Made by a program: the position numbers and the translations under genes | Shown: positions 1 to 10,749 of the stretch, piece by piece | How the letters are laid out: each line of letters opens with the position of its first letter | How positions within the stretch are numbered: the stretch's first letter is position 1 | Assembly (NCBI RefSeq): GCF_963675165.1 | Contig: NC_087393.1 | Location: 2,671,502-2,735,501 of the forward strand | Reading direction: 5' to 3' | Source of the DNA: Halichondria panicea | Lineage: Eukaryota; Porifera; Demospongiae; Suberitida; Halichondriidae | DNA length: 64,000 nucleotides | The notes under the pieces: model-generated | What the model saw: the letters and a program-made list of their open reading frames with translations, nothing else | Databases searched by the model: none | What the model was told of the DNA's origin: nothing

Positions 1-2759
1 ACCTTTCGGGAACCTGTTGAAGAAGGTGGCCCCAGGCCTTCGTTCACATAGTATTGGGGGTCACTTGGTTGCCTTAGTGCCAGTTGCACACTGGGAGGTA
101 GAGAGTCTGATCGGACATTGCCATTGCCATTGCCATTGCCATCTTGTGTGAGTGGTATGACAGAGTAGTAAGGATGGTCGATATGCTGTGGAGCCAGACG
201 AGCATAGCTATTGTTGCAATGAAGCTCAATATCGTCAGTTGGTGAGGGTACATGCACATCCACACCTGCACGTTATGATCATTTAAATCAGCTATACCAA
301 ACAGCAGATAATTTTACGGGATAAACATTTTCGGTTTTCGTAACCCTGAGCACGAATATTTACCCACAAATGAAGCTATAATTGTTGACCACCTTTACCT
401 GCAGTGCAAGCAGCAACCACGAATTGACGAAATATTGTTCAGTCACGAATGTTTTGACCCCCCGAAATTACCCGCTATACAATAGTTTACCATTATGTGA
501 CATCTATAATGGGCCGTCAAAATACGGGTGACAGTAATTTGATACAACCATAATAAGCACTGGATTGTGGTGCTGTGATACGTCACATTCTTACAGTAGG
601 GGATATAAATTACAGGGATGAGGGAACCCAACTAATTGCAAATATATCTCACTTCTCATTTTCTGCACTCTGTTTCGTCTCTTAGTTGCTCTGACAACAC
701 AGCTTACAATCACAGTGATAATGAGCACTATTGCGACCGTGAAGACCAGTGTAGTTGAGAGGATGACCACAAGTAGGCTACTATCTGGTTTGGCTGGATA
801 GGGTGTTGGATCAGTGTGCAAAACTGAGTTATAAGTTATTAGCACTTACAATAATTCACTTCGCACAGGGCACCTGAAAATCCCTCTAGACAGACGCAAT
901 GATCATCCTGCATACATATAGATAACACAACAGAACAGTGTTCACTCACTTATAAGTTAACAAAATCTTTCCTATATATAGTCAAATAAACCATGACCTA
1001 TAAATCGAATTCAGTTATGGACACACCCTCAATACATCCTAAAAAGGTGTAGTATACGTATATACCTTACAAGTTCCTCCATTCATACAGTTTCCCACAG
1101 TGCACTCCGAAGGGCTTCTGTGGCAGTTCTCTCCCACATAATTTTCAGGGCAGGAACAATGATACATATTTGGACCATTGTTAGTGCAGTTTCCACCATG
1201 CAGGCAATGATCATTGTGACCACAAGGGTCAAGATCTGAAGCAGATAACAATGCAGGGATAAAGACGTGATCTTTGCTTTCGGCAAGGTATAAAATTTTC
1301 AACCTTTTGATAAAAGGAAATTAAATCTATATCTATAATTATGTTCATTACATGCTACTGTGATAAATTGCGTGTATATATGCATGCCCCTCCTATATAA
1401 GGCATAGAAATTAAGTGGGATTTGCTTATTGACGATAACTTTCTCACCAATATCACAGAGTGTGCCGTTGTATCCAGGTTTACAAACACACTCCCCAGGA
1501 CTGTTACAGTATCCACCTGCAGAAGCTGTATGCACGAAATAGGCTATCATTCAATGAAAAGTATATAAGGATTTGTTTGGGTCTTAACGCATGTGTATAG
1601 CATATATCTCATATAACCTCCTAATTTTAGCATATCTCATAATAATCTCCTAATTCACGGCATTTCATGGAACTTACAGCAATTGGTAAGTGGTACACAT
1701 TGTACACAGTTGGTGCTCTCATCAGTGTATCCTGGTTTGCAAACAATGTTCCCCAGTGTATCACATCTGTAGTGACCAAGACTATTGTATCTGTGCTCAC
1801 AAAACTTTGAGCAGTTGGCCCCATAGTAATTGGCAGAACAAGCCAAACGAAAAGCCATGCTAAATATCGCATGTCCCAGCAGTCCAGAATAGGAAGCTAT
1901 TGGTGTTGAGATGGGAGAAGGTGTGAGGCTAGACAAGTCAACAATCACAGTATCAACGTATTCATCATTTTCAGCACCCATAGGATCATCAGCATCAATG
2001 ACTTCAATGGCAAACTGAGCAACACCCTATATACCAGTAATTGGTGTGTGTGCAAACAACAAATTAACTAGCTGTTTTGCGTCCAAATGCAGAAAAAAAC
2101 GCCTACATGCAGTCATACAGTCAATACATGACATGTAATTGTACAAGTATACACGCACTATTGATACTAAACAAAGTGCATGTATTATATAGATCTATAG
2201 AATACTATATATTGGACTTACAGGCCAAGATACTCCAGTAAAAACTACTGGGTTAGGGGCTGATGACTCCGCGTTGGATGGGGAGAGTTGAATTACTCCA
2301 TCTCCCATCTCAAATGCAATCGTATCACTGTTGGCAGGCCGAGTGCTAATTCGTCCATGTGTGCATGTATCACTAATACCCATAATATTGGAAAATTGAG
2401 CCTCTCGAAGGCATAAAACAAATTTGTTGTCACAATTCACGGCACACATGTCTGGGGAGTCAGTTCCATCGCAGCATTGAATGTTGGGAGCTATACCAAG
2501 AGTGTGATTCAAATTGTTGTACACGTGCAATGTGACATGGAACTCAAACGCAGCATCAGCTCTGTTTTGAAGCTGGAATTAAGAGTAAAGAATAAAGAGT
2601 AACATATTCAATAGCACTATAGGATCTATGCCACACATGCATGGAAGAAGAAATAGATTTACAATCAATATAGCTTACCTTGTAAGAAAAAAGGGCAGTC
2701 ACTAACATAATCTTCACTAATGGTTGAACTCTAACCACCATTCTACTGTGCTGTGACAT
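1..2759 (-). CDS. Delta-like Notch ligand (MNNL-DSL-EGF-TM), C-terminal tail open at left edge
   Basis: Membrane ligand of the Notch pathway. Exons read on the minus strand: 2679-2759 (start, hydrophobic signal peptide), 2222-2573, 1678-2026, 1448-1525, 1066-1235, 850-907, 653-793, then a tail exon at about 1-207. The second exon has the Cys pattern of an MNNL domain (FEFHVTLHV, then QCCDG and VLCLREAQ). The third holds a DSL-type module (CSANYYGANC, LGHYRCDTLG). Three EGF-like repeats follow, then a transmembrane helix (VVILSTTLVFTVAIVLII) and a basic stop-transfer (RATKRRNR). Exon phases agree through the transmembrane exon. The tail exon could be read in two frames: one stops at position 74, the other stays open to the edge and encodes Gly-Asn repeats. 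Only three EGF repeats is short for a Delta. The gene lies head to head with the kelch gene, 170 bp away. Family assignment is firm; the tail frame is not. Confidence 0.85.
208..652. repeat. Delta intron with remnant of a TIR element
   Basis: Between about 310 and 480 the sequence has degenerate ends resembling the family seen complete at 39964-40149 (GCGGGTAATTTTCG type): TTACGGGATAAACATTTTCG on the left and CCGAAATTACCCGCTATAC on the right. It lies inside the last visible Delta intron. Confidence 0.35.
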
Positions 2760-2929
2760 GAGTTACTAAGATGTTGTAGAATCCTTGGTCAAAATCTGCA
2801 CAGATTGAATGTGCAGAGCTTGCAAATCGTTCTACTCACCAGACTCCTCCCCCTCCCCCCCCCCCCTGAAAGTAGAATGCTGAATCAAATGGAATCTAGA
2901 CTTAGATCTACAGTAGACGTCTCGTTTAT

Positions 2930-5413
2930 ATGATGCTGTCTTTAGTTACTATACCAGAGAAAGGACCTACAGAGCTCAGTTTAAAACTACCTCAACCCAG
3001 ATCAGGAGCATGTGTTTCAGTCCTCAACTGCAAAATGTATGTTTGGGGTGGCCACACTCAATTCCTACTTGAAGTAGGAGGTGATTGTTGTCCTATAGAA
3101 GACAATCTCCCTAATTCTGATGAGAGCTATATGGATGTGTACAACCTGTCTTCACGAAACTGGGAGCAGTATCCTACCTCCGGGGATATTCCCCATGTCG
3201 GTGATGGACCAACAATGGTGGGGTTCGAGGAGAGTCTCTATGTCTTTGGTGGCTTTAATGATGGTGTTTATATAGGAGACTTGTATGAATTCAACACAAT
3301 CACCAACACCTGGTCTTGTGTTGCAATGTCCGATGATGCCGTAAAGCCTTCACCACGTTATGGACTAGGGAGTGTCCTGTATAACGAGAAAATATTTATT
3401 TTCGGTGGTATCAGTCCTCTTATCGACTCTCTTCAACTAGGGGCGAAGTACTTCTCAGCCCAAAAGTTTAAAAGGGAGCTCACGTACGGTTTCAACAATG
3501 AGATGTTCCTATTTGATATTAAAAAAGGTCAGTGCATTAATGTACATTGTAGACGTAATTAGACTACCTAACTGGATAATTATGCTCGCAGCAACTACCT
3601 TTGAGAGTGATCTAGCTGGGTGGAGCCTGGTAAATTCCATTGTGACAGACAACTAATGATCTCTGATCAGCTAAAACTATAAGTTTATGGCATACCAGTT
3701 ACCGGTAACCACATAAGACGACGCATTCCTATGACATCACACAGTAAGGTTGCAGCGAAACCTTTACCCATAAACATGGCCAATCATTAATGGTGTGGTG
3801 TAGCCATATAATGAACCATAGAATTTCGGGGCTACTTTTAATGCAAATAGAATCGAAGTTGTATGACTGACATGCATGCTACAACTCTTAATTATTACAC
3901 AGGTTGCTGGACTGATGTTGAGCTCAACGATCCTCAGAAGAGGCCTCCCCCATGTGCTTTTTCACTTTCAATATGGTCAGTCCACATCAAGCTGTTCTTT
4001 TTGGAGGATATCATCAAGGTGGAGATATGTCTGATGTCTACCTATTCAATTTTGAAGTGATGGTGAGTGTTGTACGACACAGAAATGCATCACTATTTTA
4101 AATCAATGACATACCTTCTGTCCTCCTGTGTATAAGTATAGCACCGAAGAATTATTTTTTTGCTGTTGCCTGTTTTATAGTAGTGATAGCTCCTAGGGCC
4201 CCAATAACCCCATGCTAGATTCATTAGACCATTCTCCTATTAGCTGCCATTGTGAGAATGGTAATCCGCTCTAAACACAAAGTGAAAATTTCAAAAATGA
4301 TAGCAACGTGGCCACAGCAGTATCAAAAAAGCTGGGTGCATATGCAGCTGCTCTAATCTGCTGCAAGCGTGCCTGTGGTCTCAGGAGTCACTGCGCTCTG
4401 TCTGAGCTTACTGCTGTAAGCACACTATGATTGTACAAGTATAGCTAGCTTATTGTGCATATGCAAAATAACTCATGTAGAAGTTGATAAGGATTACGAG
4501 TCCCAACAGCAAATATACATGTATACAGACAAGTAGGTGCTCACTTCACTCGCCCTTGAGATGTATTTACGACAAATAGCCACGCATGGACAGGTGATCG
4601 TATCGTGTAATTATACACATACAAAATTGCTATGTCAATTATGGATTTAAATGTGGCATGCTCTTATGCTCACCTCATGACACCTGTACATGTCACCCTA
4701 GTTTATGCTATTTTCATATTAATTACTGTGTTCAAACTGTATTAGGCCTGGAGTGGAGCAATTAAGCAGCCAATTCCAAGCGAACCATGGCCAGCTCGGA
4801 GGAGTTACCACACTGCTTGTTCTATCTATGATCCAAGTGAAGAAAATCCGAATGTTGATCCACATTTGCTGATATTGTGGGGGAAAGGAGCTGATAGTAG
4901 ACATTGCAATGACATATGGATTCTTAACGCAGTGACTATGAAATGGACTGAGGTGTGAAATCGACTATAATATTATTTAGATAATCTTGATGTTTATCAC
5001 TCATTAATTTTGCAGGTTCATCTTAGTTTGAACTCCAAGATGGGCCATATGATGGCAGGTTATTATTTTGATGAAAAAGCAGAGTTGGTCACTTTGGGAG
5101 GAAATATACGACGCTCTTCTAAATCCGATAGACATGTCTCTACTGACCTTACTATTTTTAGTTTCGGTAAGGCTTTTATATAGTATTAATGATATCATAG
5201 TTATACCTGGCTTAGTCATATTCACGGCCTTGATGTTAGGTAGCAGTACAATATTATGTCAATCTGTGCACCTGTAAAGTTATGAAGTTTTGCTTCGCAG
5301 GTGTTCTGTCGTTGACTGAGTGGTGTATTCTTGCCGTCAATATACATCAATTACAACAATCTGAGGTCTTCAGTCGTCTTCCACCTTATATCAGAGACAT
5401 AGTCACAAAATAA
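2930..5413 (+). CDS. Kelch-repeat beta-propeller protein, five exons, one apparent 1-nt frameshift
   Basis: Exons 2930-3527, 3903-4062, 4746-4952, 5016-5166 and 5301-5413 encode about 409 residues made of kelch blades: MYVWGGH, LYVFGGFNDG, IFIFGGI, VLFGGYHQGG, LLILWGKG and LVTLGGN. Kelch propellers bind partner proteins; no BTB, BACK or F-box domain is visible, so no specific role is assigned. Splice phases fit everywhere except inside exon 2. That exon enters in the frame giving WTDVELNDP and leaves in the frame giving VLFGGYHQGG. One extra base near the T-run at about 3958-3966 would join them, and the summed exon length is exactly one base short of a multiple of three. A sequencing or assembly indel is the simplest reading, a real mutation is possible. 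The stop lies 33 bp from the end of the converging minus-strand gene. Confidence 0.8.
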
Positions 5414-5446
5414 AATTATGAGGAATGTAATATTTACATATACTAG

Positions 5447-8400
5447 CTAGTGTGAGCTAAGCATTTTGATGTTTTGAAAAATATAGTTCACAGTTTCATT
5501 CTCTTCACATTTCTTAAGAGCATCCACTAAATCTTTGTAACGTCTATTGCTGGAACGTTTATACCATGTGTTTAGAATTTAATACTTCAGTTCTGAAAGA
5601 TCCCTCATATTTTCATTTTCATATTCAAGGCACTCCACGTCATTTGTAGACAAAGAGAGTTCGCTGGCAACAAGCTTCCAATGCCTTATGTATTGTGACA
5701 ACCTCGCTAATGATGGAGTAGTAACGGTTTGTTCTAAACACTTTTCTTCCTCAGCTGACAGTGGTTTCTTAATTAACACAGTTGAAATATGAGCTTCTGC
5801 TAAAGAAAAATTGAAATGAGTAAAACACTTGATTATTCGCCAATTAATATGCATAGTTGTAAGTACCGTATTACCGTACTAGAATGTTTTGCGAGCATCA
5901 AACATATCCAAACTTGTTTAGTGTTGATCACTTCGCAAAATGAAATTTCCAAACCTAAATTAGTACTGGTAATGACGCTTGCCAAAACGCTAGTTTGGGG
6001 GCCAGACCTTTTCTCAGGGGGGGGGGGGGTGGGGTGGGGGGAGAAGGGAGAAAAAGTCTGGATACTTTTGCAGCATTTCCGCGTGCTCTTAACTTGGAAT
6101 ATCCATTAGTTAGAGACAATGGAGGTTTAAAGAAGTAGTAGATGTAGCAATATACTCTCATTTCATTGGCTTTAACCAAATTCAGACGCAATACTCACAT
6201 TTAAAAATCACATGACATAGGATGTGAATTTCATTGGCTTTGGCCACATTCCGCTAGAGCACACGGAAATGCTGTATGAGTCTCCAGACTAGCTTTACTT
6301 GATTTTCCCCTCGAGATATTAAGTCTGGCCCCCAGACTACTACCAAAACAATTCAAAGGGTATAAACTTTAACTTTTCTGCTGATTTGGCTCATTTGCAA
6401 ACATTAATTTTTGTTTCACCAGCAAAATATTCTAGTAACCGCTACCTATGGTTACCTATACATGTGATTTATATACATGTGCTGTAAATGTTGTAGACAT
6501 ATAATTATATACAAATTTAGTGATATTGAGGCATAATCGGCATGCACCACCATGACAGCTAGAATGTATGTGGACCTATATAATAAATAGGTAGCCTCGA
6601 TTCAAGGCCGCTTTAGAGCGGACTTGAGTCGAGGCTAATAAATAGGGCAATCCATAATAAATTATTATACAGTGTACACTTACTCAGGTACCAATAGCTA
6701 TAGATAGGTCTTGACTTTGCCTATTATTGCCTATTATTCTTATTAAATTGCCTGGTGATACGTACAGTGGTATACTGTAGTTCCATGTTTAACAGGTTCA
6801 GAACTACCTTAAGGTGACATATATTTTCACAGGTAGATTTGTTTGCGATTTCACTGTTTAGCTGCATTTTGCTGGTATTTAAATTCTACTAAAAGTCGTG
6901 AAATTAATGTTTCATACATACTCGCAAATGTTTTAACAATAAGATTCATTGCATTTTCCTGCAGTACAAATTTTTGCGATTTTACTCTCATTCGCAGAAA
7001 ACAGCAAAAATTAATACCTACGAAAATAATTATGTCACCTTAAGGTATAATTATTAGTGCACGCTTGGAACATACAATCACTGGCAAAATGCATAATACC
7101 ATATCATAGCGGGTTATTTTCGAAGCTAATATTTGTTTGTGCGATTACTCATACTGCATGATTGTATTTTCGAGGATAGAGGATTAAATGACCACACCCC
7201 TACAGTAGAGAGGTCTTTCAATACCGGCAGTAAACCATGATTCCCAAATTTTAGAGGCACTAAAATTAATACGACTTAGCTTAGCTTACCAGCTGGTTGT
7301 AAACACATTCCGTAAGTATCTGGAAGAATATTATTTCCATCTCTTGCATCTTTGATTATTAATCAACCTTAAGATGGGATGCATGTTGTGAGACTTGGTG
7401 GATGTCCATAACCATACTCGGAGGGTATAGATCATCTGTAATGTATTCTTCTGCGATCCTGCTGTCCTCTTTTTTGCCAGCGTAATGTTTTACAGTTGCT
7501 TTTTGGATATCACACTCGTTAATCTACAGATCATGATCACAATTTCTTTCGTATACACATCTACATTCACTTACATATTGCTTTTTAGGAGTGACTTCCC
7601 ATTCTTCTGATTCTTTTTTCAATTGATCACACATAAAAATTATTTTTGATGCAGTAAAATTGTATATGCTTGATCAGGAGCCGCGGCTACTAAATGTTTC
7701 ATTTTGCTGGAAGAGGAGGCTACAATTCAAGAGAGGCGTTTATTAGCTCCAGATAATTTAGTTTGTCATCAAAAGTTGTTTTCACCTGCATAAACTTGAA
7801 CTCTGCCATGAGAAAGTCTTTGTGAAGCACTAACAAGCTGCTACTTGTAGCTACGTACATGTAGCTAGCTGCTAGTAATAATTTTTTTGGCTGCCACGTG
7901 CAGAAATGCTAGAGTCAAAGTTCACTGAGGCTACTATTTGAGAGCGGCTACTAAATGTTTCATTTTGCTAGCAAGGGAGGCTACTATTTGAGTGCGGCCT
8001 TTATACAAGAGCGGCCTCTGATCGAGCATATACGGTAGGTGTTTTCCATGATCCAGGCTTCTCTTTCATTCTCTTTTTGCACAACTGTATATATAATTAT
8101 ACATAGTGAGTCTAAATACATTATGTACAGCAATAATATAATAGCCTTACCTCTATTGCACCAGGACAATTCACACATGCATAGATTAAAACTTGATACA
8201 ATGTTTTCCTCTCGTTATTTTGTTCATAAAAAAGCAATACATAGTCTAATTTTGGAATATGTGGTCTAACGTATGGTGGTAGAAATCCTTTCTGAGTTTT
8301 AGTATGAGTATGCTTATTGACAGAGCGTTTACTTGAGTACGTTTGCTTCTGAACTCCTCTATAAAACGATGGCCGATAAACTGCACAGAAAATGCAAAAC

Positions 8401-9852
8401 TCTGTTACTTTAAAGGATACGAACGGTTTTTTGGCTGAAATTTCTGGTAAATCCTCAATGATCGAAAAGACGAACACTCCATCCTCATTGTAGTGAGACA
8501 TATCGGTGTGAAAAACAGCTATTGCAGAGGTGTTTCTATATTCAGGCATGCTTAAACAGTGGGCAATATGAACTGTAGCCGGAGAGGTAAGGTTTCCTTT
8601 GGCAGTTACACAGATAAAATCACTGATTCGATACACATCGCTCGGCAATTCGAATTTGCCACATGCACACGTTCCTGCTTTAAGTGTCAGTTGGACTTTT
8701 ACTGCTCCTGGAGGAATATCAATCTCGAAGTCAGTAATTGGTGAAGACAGTTTACCGCCTTCAGGTCCAACTTCAATTTGTATTGGGCCATTTACAAGGT
8801 TTATGACGTCCATTTCATTGAGAGCTATATTAATTAAAAAGGTAAAAATCTTATACAGTATATAGAACCTCGATTATCCAGCTTGGCAACTTTCCCAATG
8901 ATATAGGGTCAACGAGAATGGGCGTGTCCTTTAAATGTGCATTACAGCTCTTAGCAGGTGCTTATTTTCTGCGCATGCGTAGGCAACCATGTGCACTGCT
9001 GTTTATCAATTAAGTGGGTAGATCGAGGCGTGGTTTATCTATTCATTCATATTCAGTTATCCGGCCTGCCTCTGGAACCAAGGTGCCCGGATACAATCGA
9101 GGTTCTACTGTACGTGTATCGTAAAATTGTTATAATACATGTAGACGATTACTTAGATTTGCCTGTTATACTATTGTTATACTACCCAATTGCGGCGGTA
9201 GAGCATTCATGATATTTCCGTAGGCCCAAGCCACATAAAACAGGCAGCTATAATTACATTCATGCACTCTTGATGAAATGCACAGTTCATAGTATTACTA
9301 AACCAATCAAGATACATGTACTATGATACATGTACTATGATAGATCAAAGTGTGGGAAATTTCAAAACTAAAAAAACAGTAGAGCGACATCAAATGCCAT
9401 TCAAACTCACCACTTGTACTTGATGTTGTACTTGATGATGGATGTAGGTCATCCTTCAACACTGTAACTGGGCTTTTACTTTCGGCCAAAATCACATCCT
9501 GTACTAGAGACGCCTTGAGGTGTGGAATTTGATCTTCAAAGTGTGTACAATGACTCTCATCAAATGTACGAATCGCTCCTCGTATTGTTTCTAATATAGA
9601 CACATCCACATTGGTGTCTTTCACACCAACGTCACGTATGCACTGGGTAAAAGTCACACATGTCTCAAAATCTTTGATTCGTATATAATTTGTCAGACAT
9701 TTCATTCCATTTTTGCCAGTAAACTTGCTCCTGTCAATTTCTCGAAGCACATTCCTTTCAACAAGTAACGCAATAAGATTCGTATTGTCTGTTACGCTGC
9801 TACGGATTTCTCTCTCGAGTTCAATAAATACAAAGTGATGAGGCTGACTCAT
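5447..9852 (-). CDS. Death-fold / ZU5 / UPA-like / death-domain adaptor, interrupted by an in-frame TAA
   Basis: Proposed exons (minus strand): 9411-9852, 8200-8824, 7575-7668, 7418-7523, 7290-7319 and 5579-5799. The first exon encodes a helical death-fold, CARD-like region (ALLVERNVLREIDRS ... CLTNYIRIKDFETC), followed by a Ser/Thr-rich linker. The second carries a ZU5 domain (VGPEGGKLSSP, FEIDIPPGAV). The next exons give a UPA-like segment, and the last a death domain (LARLSQYIRHWKLVASELS). The order recalls UNC5/PIDD-type proteins with a different N-terminus. The frame meets TAA at 5579-5581, then continues in the same frame for 43 codons to TAG at 5447-5449, and those codons (ILNTWYKRSS, DLVDALKKC) look like death-domain helices 4-6. 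The donors of exons 2 and 4 were chosen by phase over stronger-looking neighbours, so those borders are uncertain. Intron 1 contains a pogo-like MITE. Confidence 0.72.
6592..6638. repeat. GCCTCGA/GCGGCC hairpin element, copy 1
   Basis: Short inverted repeat beginning TAGCCTCGATT and ending GTCGAGGCTA with GGCCGC near the loop. It is one of at least eight dispersed members; others are at 7977-8035, 9980-10077, 20716-20781, 29612-29669, 45280-45348, 56942-56990 and 57851-57892. It lies in the last intron of the death-domain gene. Confidence 0.75.
6806..7046. mobile_element. MITE with ACCTTAAGGTGACAT terminal inverted repeats
   Basis: A 241-bp element whose ends are exact inverted copies (ACCTTAAGGTGACAT and ATGTCACCTTAAGGT), bordered by T/A consistent with a TA target. 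It has no transposase. The reading frame inside it is not a gene. It sits in an intron of the death-domain gene. Confidence 0.75.
7977..8035. repeat. GCCTCGA/GCGGCC hairpin element, copy 2 (degenerate)
   Basis: Contains GTGCGGCC and AGAGCGGCC with a degenerate GATCGAG end. A related piece at 7680-7740 shares the phrase CTACTAAATGTTTCATTTTG with the sequence just left of this copy, so a larger unit was duplicated here. Confidence 0.55.
8855..9110. mobile_element. Pogo/Tigger-like MITE, copy 1
   Basis: About 256 bp with ends TAGAACCTCGATTATCC and GATACAATCGAGGTTCTACTG, the terminal style of pogo-group elements. The interior is homologous to 34241-34538 (GGGCGTGTCC, TTTCTGCGCATGCG, GCTGTTTATCAAT). 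It lies in intron 1 of the death-domain gene and encodes no transposase. Confidence 0.75.
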
Positions 9853-10749
9853 TCTGGGACAGTGTCTGTGGCAGATATAAAACTTTTTCTCAAGTCTTAC
9901 AATCTACATGTAGATTCTGTATTAAACTGTGGTCTGTGGTTAGCCCACGCAATAAATATGGTAAATTCAGTCCAGAGGCAGCTCCCCAGCCTCTTTCACC
10001 GGCCTTGAATGAAGTGCGGCCTGGGATCTAGGCATTACCCAGCCCCTCTCACTAGAGCGGCCTGGAATCGAGGCTATATTCGGTGCAGTGCTATGCCAGT
10101 GACCCTCAGGCTCCCTACCCCCCCCCCCCCAGGACCAAGATCATTGGTAATTATAATATTTATGCTTTCTGTGTATCAAGATAGTGCTTTATTCATTGAT
10201 CAGGTATTATTGGTCTGCATGAATATGATCTACTGTTTATACTCTGCATGGATCCATTCCAAGAACACTCAACTCACTGTATGTATGAATACTGTTTACA
10301 CTTTAGGATCCATTCCAAGAACACTGTAACCAATGTGCTTGATGTCACATTTAAAATGTTGCAACATCAAACACATTGGTTTACTCGGTTACTCATTGCA
10401 CGCATACCTATAATGGCATAACAACATCACATGATTGCGGATTTAGGGATTTGGGACTATTAATAGAAACTGTGGAGCTGGCATATCATAACATAACAGT
10501 TAGATAATTCTGTGTGTGTGAGTGTCTAATTTACTGTCTGTGTGACCTGCCGAGTTCTGTCTGGCTCATTCAGCTCCAGTAACCTGCAGCTCTTACCCTC
10601 AACTTTTTCGTTATACTTCCTATGAGTGAGTTAATGTAGATCTATAGTTGTTGTTTATTGCTCATTGCTCATTCTACATTATAGATTCCATTTGGCTTTG
10701 AACACTCTCCTTAACCTCATTCACGATAATATTATATGTACCCGTACCC
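9853..10749. promoter_or_regulatory. Divergent intergenic region between death-domain and HELZ2-like genes
   Basis: About 0.9 kb separates two start codons pointing apart. It holds a double GCCTCGA/GCGGCC hairpin element (about 9980-10077), a 12-C run near 10119-10130, two imperfect direct copies of a ~45-bp unit at about 10225-10325 sharing GGATCCATTCCAAGAACACT, and a palindrome with arms at 10327-10345 and 10365-10384. No clear TATA box was identified. Confidence 0.45.

Noticed and set aside
5816-6191. Overlapping open frames on both strands around the G-run
   Set aside because: Low-complexity sequence within a repeat copy; no family resemblance or splice support.
6843-7043. Open frame of 66 codons
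   Set aside because: It lies wholly inside the ACCTTAAGGTGACAT element and follows its inverted-repeat ends, so it is not a gene.
7363-7368. Donor GTTGAT after HASHLK in the death-domain gene
   Set aside because: Its phase leads to a stop in the next exons; the donor GTATGG at 7417 fits. This stays uncertain without cDNA.
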